Below are positions 8,167 to 16,075 of a stretch of 64,000 nt of DNA, in pieces (position 1 is the first letter of the stretch; each line of letters opens with the position of its first letter). A program made the translations under genes and the position numbers. The notes below the pieces were generated by a model. It was not told the DNA's origin. It did not search any database and worked only from the letters and a program-made list of their open reading frames with translations. The stretch is from assembly GCF_900188125.1 (NCBI RefSeq), contig NZ_FZOW01000016.1:57147-121146 (forward strand), written 5' to 3'. This stretch comes from Rhodococcoides kyotonense (GTDB lineage: Bacteria; Actinomycetota; Actinomycetes; Mycobacteriales; Mycobacteriaceae).

Positions 8167-11100
8167 TTAGCTGATGTCGAATTCGGACTGGTCGAAACCC
8201 AGGGTGCTCGCATTCTCCCGCACTGTTCGGATCAAGGAGTCGTCGAAACCGTTCGAGTTGGAGGCGCTGATCTCGATTCGCACATCGACATTTGTACCCG
8301 ACAACCCCGACAGATTTGCCAGAATTTCTTGCTGAATCGTCGAGAAGTCTCGTGCCGGGAAGTTGCCGTCGAGCGTGGCGGACCCGAAGTACCGAGTCAT
8401 CCTGACGGCCTCCGGTTTGCCGCCACCTTTGCCTCCGCCTGTTCCGGTGCCGCCCGGGCCATCACCCGGCCCGTCTTCGCCCGGCTTTTCGCCTGCTTCG
8501 CCTGTGACCTTCTGAATGTCGCGGTCACGCTGAGCCTGTGCGAGATCCGGCTTCACCACCAAAGCGTCGTCGGACAGCTGCGGCGTAGCTACGTCGCTGG
8601 GTAAGTGAATGTCGAGGTACTCACCTGTTGCTTCGTCGAAGCCCGCTGCGAAACCGAATCCACTGAGCTGCCAGGTGGTGTCGTTGTAGACCGACAGCAG
8701 ACCGTCGACCAAAGCATCGCGGTTCTTGAGTCGCGCCAAGTACGGGTAGGTGGCATATAGCGCGTACAGAGCACCGACCGAGATGTGCCCAGGTGCCCAG
8801 CTCGGCGCCAAGTTCTCACTGGTCAGATCCATCGATATCAGGCTCGATGATCGGGTCATCGACAATTGACTCTTCTCCACCATTCGCGTCACAGTCCGAG
8901 CGACGAGGTCGGTGGTGGTTCCACCTGCGTTGAACGTCTCCAAGACATACGACGGTCCACTCGGCTGACTCGCTGCTATAGCCCACGTGAACGTGTCCAG
9001 AAGTCGACCGTCCACGACAGTGTTGGCCTTCGTCACACGATCCTGCGCCTGGCGCGTCTGCTGCCCACCGAGACCGAGACCATCCGCATTGTCTTTGACG
9101 TACTGCCAGGCCAAGAACTGCCTGACGGCCTCATCCAGTTCCTTTGCTCGGTTGAAATCCACAGCCAGAAAGATCAGCGAGTTCTTGTAACCGCGATTCG
9201 CAGTACCTCTGTGTTCCAAGCAGTTTCGAGCCCACTCGAGTGCCGTGCTGGACGTACTGCGCGCTGTGTGAGTGAACTCCGGCGGGACGATGACGAGTCG
9301 AGTAGCAGGCTCGTCGGGCACGTCACCAGTCGACGACGGGCATACGTGGATACCAACGAAGCTCTTGTCCTGCGTCGACCGTCGCGCGATCTCGAGCCGT
9401 CGTTCTATCTCGGCCCAGACGTCGGCCTTCGGTAGGTTGTCGGCGTGATCGCGAGCTGCACGCGTCGTATTCGCCTGCGTGTCATACCAATAGCGGCCGG
9501 CGTCGGTATAGAGGTACGTCGAATTGTTGGCGAGATGATCGAGGGCGGAATGGAAGTTGCCCGGTACGTCACCGGGCATAGCAGTCCCCAGGAAGATGCG
9601 TTGCTTGTCGATGCCCTTGTGTGCTGTGTGCAGGGTCGGCGTCGCGTCCATGAAGATGGTCTTGGCCAGACGCCGTGCCACCCTGCGTCGTCCGAGATGC
9701 TCGTTCTGTTGATCTATGTTACGGGGCGCCGAGTTCTCGCCGGCGACGTCACTGGTCAGGATGGGCCGCCATCCGTCGTCGAGATACTGGGTGATCTCGG
9801 TGATCACCGAATCCGTTTCCAGTGGAATGAGCCCGGGCATGATGAACGGCGCAGCGTCTTCGCTACGCCATAGGGTCCCCACGATCCGGTTCATCATGCG
9901 AAGGACACCACGTGTGCGCTGAAAGCGATTCATCGTCGACCAGTCCTCGTACAGACGGTCGAACAGCTCGGGGTGAATGGGGTAGCACTGCTTGATCCGG
10001 TCCACGTAGTCCAGATCAGTTGTCTGGCTGGGAAACTCGGAGTGGTACTTACGGTAGTACTCGACCAGAGCTTTCGAGATCGAGCTGATCTTCGCGAGGG
10101 TATCGCCGTCTGGTGCGACGAAGATTCGACGTCGAACGATCTCGAAGCTTTCCTGCGGGTTGGCCGGGAGCCAGTGGTCGGCCGTGCGGCCGACGATGGA
10201 CTTAAGACGTGCAAGTGCCTCGCGCCCGTTCTCACCGCCGACCTCCTCGTCGTTGATCTCGTCGCTGTCGACGCGGTTGTCGTACGACGCAGGAATGGAG
10301 ATGACGACCTGAATACCCTTGACCGCTTTTGCGGCCTCGGTCAGCGTCTGCGCAAACGTGAACTGAGTGTCGAAGCTGCCGGACGGAAGTTCTTGCGGGG
10401 TGATGAGCTGACGCGCGTAGGCGACCCATTCGTCGATGAGAATTACTGCAGGCGAATACAGGTCGAAAAGCTCCCGTAGCGACGCCCCTGGATTCGTCGA
10501 TGCGCGATCGGATTCTGCGATGACGTCGTACGCATCCTGCCCACCGAGTTGCCAAGCAAGCTCGCCCCACATCGTGCGAATATTCGGTCGCCCGTCTCGC
10601 GTGTCCTCGGTTGCGGGTTCCATCTGATTGCCGACGAGGGCAACGCGCCGAACGCCACTGGGCAGCGTGTCCAGTGGTCGCGCCAAAGCCGCAACGTCGT
10701 CGGGAAAGTTCCCGCTCTTCAACCCCGACGCGAGGTGCCACAGCGCCAGCATCGAGTGGGTCTTGCCGCCGCCGAAGTTGGTCTGCAGGTTGACGACGGG
10801 TGAGGCGTTCATGTCGCCGGACAAACGGGCTACGTTGCGCTGGATGAGGTCTCGCAGACCTTCCGTCAGGTAGGTGCGTTCGAAGAACTGAACGGCGTCC
10901 GAGTACTCCCCGGCCTCACCGCCCTCCGCGACGGTGTGGAGATCGGCTGCGAACTCAGCCGCGTTGAAGTTGTCGCTGGCGACGTCGGGGTGCGGGCTGA
11001 TGACTTCGCGCCACGGCGGCAGGTTGTCAGCCCGGACATCAGCGGTTCCAAGCGTGCGTGCCGCCCGGGTGTCTTCGCGGTCCGACGCAACCCTGCGGAG

Positions 11101-11535
11101 ATCGAGCCGAATCTTGCGTACCTGCTCGGCTTCTGCGGGGGCACCGATGGCCTTGAGGAACAGTTCCGCAGTGTCGAGCGCTCGTTGCGCCTCGTCGTTG
11201 GTGAAGGGTTCGAAATGTTGCGCCCGGTTGCGGACGTCTTTCAGCTCCTCGGCGTAGCTCTTTTGGACGCGAGAGAGCTTGGCGTCGAAGGGATACCACC
11301 CCTTCTTGATGGCATTCGGGATGTTGTCGGTGAGCATGCGCAGACCGTTCTGCACATCGTCGGCGTTATAAGCCTTGTCCGGCGAAGCGCCCTTCGTCGC
11401 ATCCTTCGCGCGGAGGAGCTCGATCCATGACTTGTCGCCGAGGTCCGGAGCAAGCGTATTCGCGATGAACGTGTTGAGCGCCGGCCCCAAGAGCCCCAAG
11501 GTCTTGTGTACGCGCTCGACATTGTTCACTGCCAT
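8167..11535 (-). CDS. HEPN-DUF499 AAA ATPase, core of the defence cassette
   Basis: A 1122-aa protein (COG1483/DUF499 type). Residues 1-150 resemble the Swt1-type HEPN domain, with the R-x4-H motif RNRAQH at 102-107 that in active HEPN RNases is catalytic. The ATPase follows with Walker A FGGGKTH (254-260) and Walker B VILIDE (364-369). A Gly/Lys-rich linker near residue 1010 leads to a small C-terminal domain. The ATG at 11535 is preceded by AAGGGG at a normal distance. DUF499 ATPases commonly neighbour DUF1156 methyltransferases and helicases in defence islands, as here. A copy of TGCACAAC lies just upstream. Confidence 0.9.
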   Translation of the reverse strand: MAVNNVERVHKTLGLLGPALNTFIANTLAPDLGDKSWIELLRAKDATKGASPDKAYNADDVQNGLRMLTDNIPNAIKKGWYPFDAKLSRVQKSYAEELKDVRNRAQHFEPFTNDEAQRALDTAELFLKAIGAPAEAEQVRKIRLDLRRVASDREDTRAARTLGTADVRADNLPPWREVISPHPDVASDNFNAAEFAADLHTVAEGGEAGEYSDAVQFFERTYLTEGLRDLIQRNVARLSGDMNASPVVNLQTNFGGGKTHSMLALWHLASGLKSGNFPDDVAALARPLDTLPSGVRRVALVGNQMEPATEDTRDGRPNIRTMWGELAWQLGGQDAYDVIAESDRASTNPGASLRELFDLYSPAVILIDEWVAYARQLITPQELPSGSFDTQFTFAQTLTEAAKAVKGIQVVISIPASYDNRVDSDEINDEEVGGENGREALARLKSIVGRTADHWLPANPQESFEIVRRRIFVAPDGDTLAKISSISKALVEYYRKYHSEFPSQTTDLDYVDRIKQCYPIHPELFDRLYEDWSTMNRFQRTRGVLRMMNRIVGTLWRSEDAAPFIMPGLIPLETDSVITEITQYLDDGWRPILTSDVAGENSAPRNIDQQNEHLGRRRVARRLAKTIFMDATPTLHTAHKGIDKQRIFLGTAMPGDVPGNFHSALDHLANNSTYLYTDAGRYWYDTQANTTRAARDHADNLPKADVWAEIERRLEIARRSTQDKSFVGIHVCPSSTGDVPDEPATRLVIVPPEFTHTARSTSSTALEWARNCLEHRGTANRGYKNSLIFLAVDFNRAKELDEAVRQFLAWQYVKDNADGLGLGGQQTRQAQDRVTKANTVVDGRLLDTFTWAIAASQPSGPSYVLETFNAGGTTTDLVARTVTRMVEKSQLSMTRSSSLISMDLTSENLAPSWAPGHISVGALYALYATYPYLARLKNRDALVDGLLSVYNDTTWQLSGFGFAAGFDEATGEYLDIHLPSDVATPQLSDDALVVKPDLAQAQRDRDIQKVTGEAGEKPGEDGPGDGPGGTGTGGGKGGGKPEAVRMTRYFGSATLDGNFPARDFSTIQQEILANLSGLSGTNVDVRIEISASNSNGFDDSLIRTVRENASTLGFDQSEFDIS

Positions 11536-11554
11536 AATCCGCACCCCTTCGTTC

Positions 11555-11562
11555 TGCACAAC
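11555..11562 (-). promoter_or_regulatory. Candidate operator GTTGTGCA upstream of the DUF499 gene
   Basis: On the minus strand GTTGTGCA lies 20 bp upstream of the start codon, inside CACAATGTGTTGTGCAG, where CACAA-TGTG-TTGTG is also an inverted repeat. The same octamer lies before the methylase, helicase and XRE genes. Binding by the island's XRE regulator is inferred. Confidence 0.45.
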
Positions 11563-11656
11563 ACATTGTGTAATCACGACTGTAGCCAGGGAAGGTGACA
11601 TGAACTCATCCGACGCGTATGTGGCATAGATTCCGCCCAAGTGGCATCCTGGTCAC

Positions 11657-11902
11657 ATGAGTGCCACCGTGGTCATGGGCAAGCAAGGAAGATTCGTCGT
11701 GCCTGCTGGTTTGCGTTCCGAGTTGGGACTCAGCGAAGGCGAGGTTCTGTCGGTTCAGCGCGTCGGGTCCAAGCTGGTCATCGAACGGCCGTCCGACGCG
11801 ACGCACACATTGAAGGGAATGTTGTCGGAGCTCAGCCGCGGACGATCACTGGTCGAGGAATTGCTGGCGGAGCGGATCGACGAGACACGAACCGAGAGGT
11901 GA
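11657..11902 (+). CDS. vapB: VapB-type antitoxin, AbrB/SpoVT fold
   Basis: An 81-aa AbrB-like antitoxin. The swapped-hairpin DNA-binding part is clear at MGKQGRFVVPAGLRSELGLS and GEVLSVQRVGSKLVIERP (about 7-45). The C-terminal helix region would clamp the toxin. It overlaps the vapC start by 4 nt (GTGA), which couples translation. It runs on the plus strand, opposite to the surrounding defence cassette, and is divergent from the DUF499 gene. A Shine-Dalgarno site is not obvious. Confidence 0.9.
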   Translation: MSATVVMGKQGRFVVPAGLRSELGLSEGEVLSVQRVGSKLVIERPSDATHTLKGMLSELSRGRSLVEELLAERIDETRTER

Positions 11903-12285
11903 CCGTCCTCGACGCCTCAGCAGTGCTGGCTGTGCTCAACGACGAACCCGGCGCAGACGTGGTCGTCCGAGCGATGCTCGCCGGTGGCACCAGCATGTCC
12001 GCCGCCAACCTTGCCGAGGTACTAGGCAAGGTCGTCGATGTGGTCGGCGATGTCGCGGCCGTGACGAGCACGCTCGGGGCCGCAGGAGTCGAGATCGTCC
12101 CCCTCGATGCACAGGATGCCGCCGTGGTCGCCGCTCTCCGTTCCGTCGACGGCGGAAAGTCTCTGTCGCTGGGAGATCGTTGTGCAATCGCGCTGGCTGC
12201 CCGCAGCCGGCCGTCAGTAGTGTTGACAGCCGACCGCGCGTGGGCAGACCTCGACCTTCCCATTCAGGTCGAATTGATCCGTTAG
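11899..12285 (+). CDS. vapC: VapC-type PIN-domain toxin
   Basis: A 128-aa PIN-domain RNase. The catalytic acid positions are visible: VLDASAVLAVLNDEPG at the N-terminus, NLAEV in the middle, LSLGDRCAIALA, and VLTADRAW near the end. VapC toxins cut tRNA or rRNA and are held inactive by VapB. The chosen start is the GTG at 11899, which begins inside the vapB stop codon. Its TAG stop overlaps the convergent methylase stop by 2 nt, so the pair fits the gap between methylase and ATPase exactly. Confidence 0.92.
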   Translation: MTVLDASAVLAVLNDEPGADVVVRAMLAGGTSMSAANLAEVLGKVVDVVGDVAAVTSTLGAAGVEIVPLDAQDAAVVAALRSVDGGKSLSLGDRCAIALAARSRPSVVLTADRAWADLDLPIQVELIR

Positions 12286-15053
12286 CCGAGAAGTGTTGGC
12301 TGATAGGACGATTCGGGCGCCTGCCGTGCGATGTCGTTCCACGCTGCACCGAGGTTGTTGAAGTCGACCGCGAGCTTGGTCTTCTTCTTGTCCTCGGCCA
12401 GCTTGAAGAGGAGGCTCGCGAGTTCCTTGCACAGGTCCCAGTCCACGCTTCCGGGAACACGGCCGAGCAAGGTCGCCGCTGCCGGCACTCCCCCGTCCGC
12501 CAACACCCGAGTCAGGTGCATCACGACCTCCCACTGACTGATGGACGTGTCCGTCGACGGGTCGTAATCAGCAGGCATGTTCGACGGTGCAATCAGCGCG
12601 ACCTTGCCGCCACCGGTGGTGAGAATGCCTGCTCGCTGCAAGGCGTCCAAGTTGACGCCGCGAGCGTTCGCGACACTTTCTGCATCGCCGAATCGACCCG
12701 TGTCGAAACCTGTTTGACGGAACCACGTAAGAGCGAAGCGCGTCTCCTTGTCGAAGTCGTTCTCGAGTTCGGTGAGCACCTCGTCGAGTATCGCGTTGAT
12801 GCGTTGCAGCGCAGTGCGAACAGTCATCTTGGAGCCGTCGTCCTCGAGAACTGCACTGAAGCGAGAGAACACCGCCATGCCTGGTCCGATGACTGCTTGC
12901 GGGACGTCAACGGGAGCGATTGCGCCTTGCTGGAGTTCGTGAAGTTTTTGTGGGAGTTCAGCTTTTAGGGCCTGAATGAACCCCCGACGGTCGGTCCGTG
13001 GCGCGCCCTCTGGGCGTGGACGGCAGGCGAGGACGATGGAAGACGCGAGGGCGTTGGTGCCCTGTGACAGCAATCGATTACCGAGCTCAGACCGCATTGG
13101 CCAGGTTGCAGTGATCTGCCATCCTGTACCGATCATGCCTTCGAGCAAAGTCTCCCAACCTGTCGATGACTGTCCTCCAATTGATGCATCTTGCTGCTTA
13201 AAAGCGTAGTAAACAGTAATCGGAAAATCGTCTTCCGCTGCATTTCGCACGCGCTGAAATACCTTCTTAAAACCGTCTTCAAAAAATTTTTGCGCGCCAG
13301 CTCTACCCTGATGCCTGAATGCGTTTGCGACAAGCTCTTCAGACTTTGGAACTAGCAAGGTTGTCAATTCGCCCGGGTGGATTGGACGTAGCGAGTTTCG
13401 TAGCCAAACGTAGAAAAAGTCAGACAGATCCGAGTACCCGATGTTGTCATAGTATGGTGGATCCGTCGACACGAGGCCGCGTATTTTCAATGCATCAGCG
13501 GATGCCTGCTTAGCGTGGCCCTGCGGACCGCAAGGGAGGTGGTCAAGCGCTTTCGGCAGGAATCGCAAAGTCGGACTCCACCCACCTGCCGAGTTACTCA
13601 GGATTGACGCCTCCGCATAGTCCCACACCATGGGAATAGCCTGACGTGCGAAAAGATGACCTACCTGCTCCTTACCAGCGTCTGGGCGCCACTGACACAA
13701 AGAATTTTGGAAATTTGTGTACCTGCTAACAGCCAGCCCCAAATAAGTCGCAACAGCATCCGCATACGCATCCGCGCCCGCACCACCTTTGTCCAGACTG
13801 ACACTCTCCGGCAAACCACCTGCGAGCGCGTCCCGTAAGACCACCGCCCGCACTTCGGCGACTAGGTCACTCAAGGTCGTCAGTGCAATAAGCTGCCGCG
13901 CCGTAAATAGGTCAGAATAATCATCCATTCCATAAGCCTTGACCCTAAAACCCAAGGCTTGGTCCGGAAGTTTTCCGATAGGGGCATTTTCGGGTCGGGG
14001 TAGATCGGCAGCAGATAATTGATCATCGGTTGCTTCGAGATAGACTCGACGGCGATTTCCTTCAGCGACAGTAGCCATTAGTTGGCTCCCCATTCGCCCC
14101 GCACGGCTCTCTTCGCGAATGTAATCGAATCCCACAGAAGTCGCGCAGCGCACACATATTGCGCCGGTACGTCCAACTGTGCCGTCATTCTGGGCACTGG
14201 GAGCAGTCCGAGGATCGCTTCCAATCAGGAACCGAACCGACTTTCCTTCGACCACCGGAACCAGATACGCTTCTTTACCCTTTTTCTTACCGAGCCACCA
14301 CTTGCTAGACAAGGGCATTTTTATGCGACACTCGGGGTTCGGGCAGACAACGGTTCGAGCCCAAACCCATCCAATGACAGTAGCTTTGGAGCCGTCCGAC
14401 AAGGTTGCCTTCGGATACAGATGTCCGATGCGCTTCTCTGCTTCGTCGCGCATCCACTGCCCGTACCGCCGGACATCTTCGGCAAGACCGGTCGCGCGTG
14501 GCCAATCCTGAATCTTCTCCTCCGCTGCACCAGGAAATACTGGTGACTGTCCGGAGAACCTCGGCGGAATCTCGATCAGAGCCTTGTTAATTAGCACAGC
14601 AACAGGATTCAGGTCTGAAGCGTGAGCTTCGAGCCCGAGACGCTGCGCTTCGAGCGGGATAGACCCGCCGCCAGCAAACGGGTCCAAGATGGGCGGCGGG
14701 TTACCATCGGTCGACTCGAGAATTTTTTGGTGAGCCTCCTTGAGAAGCGCTTCATCGTTTGAGTTCTCCCAAACCACGAGGCGTTCGATCAGCTCATGCA
14801 GCTTCTTACGCTCGAGTGCCTGGTCTTCCTCTGTCGGATACAAGTCCGGACGAGAAATTGGGTCATCGACCAGCTGCGCGAACAGAACTGCACGCGCCGT
14901 CGCCAACGGCTTCCGCGACCACCACAGATGCAACGTCGACGGATGCCCGTGCCGGATCGACTTCTCCCGCGCAGACTCCTCGTTGATCTTCTGCAGCGGC
15001 AGGCTGACCTCGATCAGCTTCGTCTTACCAACATGTTGTGCAGCGCCGGACAT
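12282..15053 (-). CDS. DUF1156 adenine/cytosine-N DNA methyltransferase
   Basis: A 923-aa amino-group DNA methyltransferase (COG1743). The N-terminal DUF1156 region has LHLWWSRKPLATARAVLFA, then the SAM motif DPFAGGG (124-130), four cysteines spaced like a zinc ribbon (237, 242, 300, 303), and the catalytic DPPYYD (531-536). It probably marks self DNA for the defence cassette. The ATG at 15053 is preceded by GAGAGG at 5 nt. A -10-like TAGGGT lies about 30 bp further upstream, overlapped by a candidate operator. The middle of the gene (about 13130-14750) is visibly more AT-rich than both ends, suggesting recombination. Confidence 0.92.
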   Translation of the reverse strand: MSGAAQHVGKTKLIEVSLPLQKINEESAREKSIRHGHPSTLHLWWSRKPLATARAVLFAQLVDDPISRPDLYPTEEDQALERKKLHELIERLVVWENSNDEALLKEAHQKILESTDGNPPPILDPFAGGGSIPLEAQRLGLEAHASDLNPVAVLINKALIEIPPRFSGQSPVFPGAAEEKIQDWPRATGLAEDVRRYGQWMRDEAEKRIGHLYPKATLSDGSKATVIGWVWARTVVCPNPECRIKMPLSSKWWLGKKKGKEAYLVPVVEGKSVRFLIGSDPRTAPSAQNDGTVGRTGAICVRCATSVGFDYIREESRAGRMGSQLMATVAEGNRRRVYLEATDDQLSAADLPRPENAPIGKLPDQALGFRVKAYGMDDYSDLFTARQLIALTTLSDLVAEVRAVVLRDALAGGLPESVSLDKGGAGADAYADAVATYLGLAVSRYTNFQNSLCQWRPDAGKEQVGHLFARQAIPMVWDYAEASILSNSAGGWSPTLRFLPKALDHLPCGPQGHAKQASADALKIRGLVSTDPPYYDNIGYSDLSDFFYVWLRNSLRPIHPGELTTLLVPKSEELVANAFRHQGRAGAQKFFEDGFKKVFQRVRNAAEDDFPITVYYAFKQQDASIGGQSSTGWETLLEGMIGTGWQITATWPMRSELGNRLLSQGTNALASSIVLACRPRPEGAPRTDRRGFIQALKAELPQKLHELQQGAIAPVDVPQAVIGPGMAVFSRFSAVLEDDGSKMTVRTALQRINAILDEVLTELENDFDKETRFALTWFRQTGFDTGRFGDAESVANARGVNLDALQRAGILTTGGGKVALIAPSNMPADYDPSTDTSISQWEVVMHLTRVLADGGVPAAATLLGRVPGSVDWDLCKELASLLFKLAEDKKKTKLAVDFNNLGAAWNDIARQAPESSYQPTLLG

Positions 15054-15108
15054 AGCCGCCTCTCGATCGGAACAGAACTCTCGACCCTATCTCACACCAT
15101 GTTGTGCA
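15035..15108. promoter_or_regulatory. Two candidate operators (CATGTTGTGCA) around the methylase start
   Basis: GTTGTGCA occurs at 15035-15042, inside the first codons of the methylase, and at 15101-15108 in its promoter. Both lie in the larger word CATGTTGTGCA and their starts are 66 bp apart. The upstream copy falls between the expected -35 region and the -10-like TAGGGT on the minus strand, the position of a repressor site. XRE binding is inferred. Confidence 0.45.
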
Positions 15109-15146
15109 TGAGCGAATTCAGGGGGTCGCAGCCAAGCGACCTGAAT

Positions 15147-15839
15147 CTACCGGCCGACCAGGTCTCCGATGCCCTCACGGAGCTCCTCGGACACCGAACC
15201 CATCTGCATGCTCTCAGCACACGTTTCGAGCCGTCCTGGTTCATCCAGGACAGATCGCACAGCAAGTTCCAATGTCCGGTCGATGCTCCGGCCGTAGGCA
15301 CTCACGGCCTTCGCCTTACCTTCAGCCCACTGGACCTCGTCGAACGGGAGCATCGCGAGGTCGATCAGATCGCGGGAGAAGAGGCCCCGGTCTGCCCACC
15401 GGTCGTCGTTGGCCAGCAGCTTGGTCGCGACCATGTCGAAGACACCCAACGTGGCGACACCCTCGACCCGATCGGCATCACCCGGAAGGTCCAGCGAAAT
15501 TCGACCCTCGTGAATGATTTCGAGCTTGATCGGGCCGGCCTCCGACTCGATCAAGGTGCGGATCCCGTACCTGTCCGCGCGAACCTCGCGCAGTGCAGTG
15601 ACGTCACCGATTGCGCTGATCCCTTCTGACGTGATCAATTGCCGCAGGTCGCGGTAAGCACCCCAGTCTGAGATCAGGAAATCGATGTCCGACGAGACCC
15701 GCCATTCCCCGAAGCGCATGACCATTGCGGTTCCGCCACCGAAATAGCAGTGCGCGTGGGCCAACAGGTCGGAGTCCAAATAACTCAACACAGCACCAAT
15801 AGCGCGATGGTGCTCGTGCTCAAACAAGAAGCTTCCCAC
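15147..15839 (-). CDS. AbiEii/AbiGii-like nucleotidyltransferase toxin
   Basis: About 230 aa. The nucleotidyltransferase core reads YFGGGTAMVMRFGEWRVSSDIDF, holding the GG[T/S] loop and the D-x-D metal ligands of the AbiEii toxin family. The later segment VATKLLANDDRWADRGLFSRDL is also typical. Two starts are possible: GTG at 15839, or TTG at 15827, which has GGTGGGAAG just in front. Either overlaps the end of the 68-aa gene upstream, so the two are coupled. The usual AbiEi antitoxin is not adjacent, so the small partner may fill that role. It sits between methylase and helicase. Confidence 0.82.
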   Translation of the reverse strand: MGSFLFEHEHHRAIGAVLSYLDSDLLAHAHCYFGGGTAMVMRFGEWRVSSDIDFLISDWGAYRDLRQLITSEGISAIGDVTALREVRADRYGIRTLIESEAGPIKLEIIHEGRISLDLPGDADRVEGVATLGVFDMVATKLLANDDRWADRGLFSRDLIDLAMLPFDEVQWAEGKAKAVSAYGRSIDRTLELAVRSVLDEPGRLETCAESMQMGSVSEELREGIGDLVGR

Positions 15840-16026
15840 CGCTGTAGACGTCGGCGAGATGCTGGATGAAAGCCTGCTCACGCGCGTCGAGCTCACCGAC
15901 GAACCGCCAGTTCCGCTCGTACAACTGGAGCGCAGACAGCTCCGAAACCACCGCGTCACCACCGACGTGCCAGGAGATCGCACGCAGCTGGGGGTAGTCG
16001 GAGACGCGTACCGTCGGCTCGCTCAT
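15820..16026 (-). CDS. 68-aa partner of the AbiEii-like gene
   Basis: A small protein starting MSEPTVRVSDYPQLRAISWH, mostly helical, ending in AFIQHLADVYSGGKLLV. GGGAGG lies close before the ATG. Its stop is inside the next gene, which suggests a two-gene toxin-antitoxin operon with this as the first, antitoxin-like, gene. No known antitoxin fold was recognised. Two 13-bp tandem repeats precede it. Confidence 0.6.
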   Translation of the reverse strand: MSEPTVRVSDYPQLRAISWHVGGDAVVSELSALQLYERNWRFVGELDAREQAFIQHLADVYSGGKLLV

Positions 16027-16035
16027 CGCCCTCCC

Positions 16036-16061
16036 GTGCAAAGGTTACGTGCAAAGGTTAC
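16036..16061. repeat. Tandem 13-bp direct repeat before the AbiEii operon
   Basis: GTGCAAAGGTTAC occurs twice head-to-tail (16036-16048, 16049-16061), between the helicase stop and the start of the 68-aa gene. Adjacent direct repeats at such a place suit an operator for autoregulation, or a small duplication scar. Confidence 0.7.
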
Positions 16062-16075
16062 GCCCGACGCGCCGA

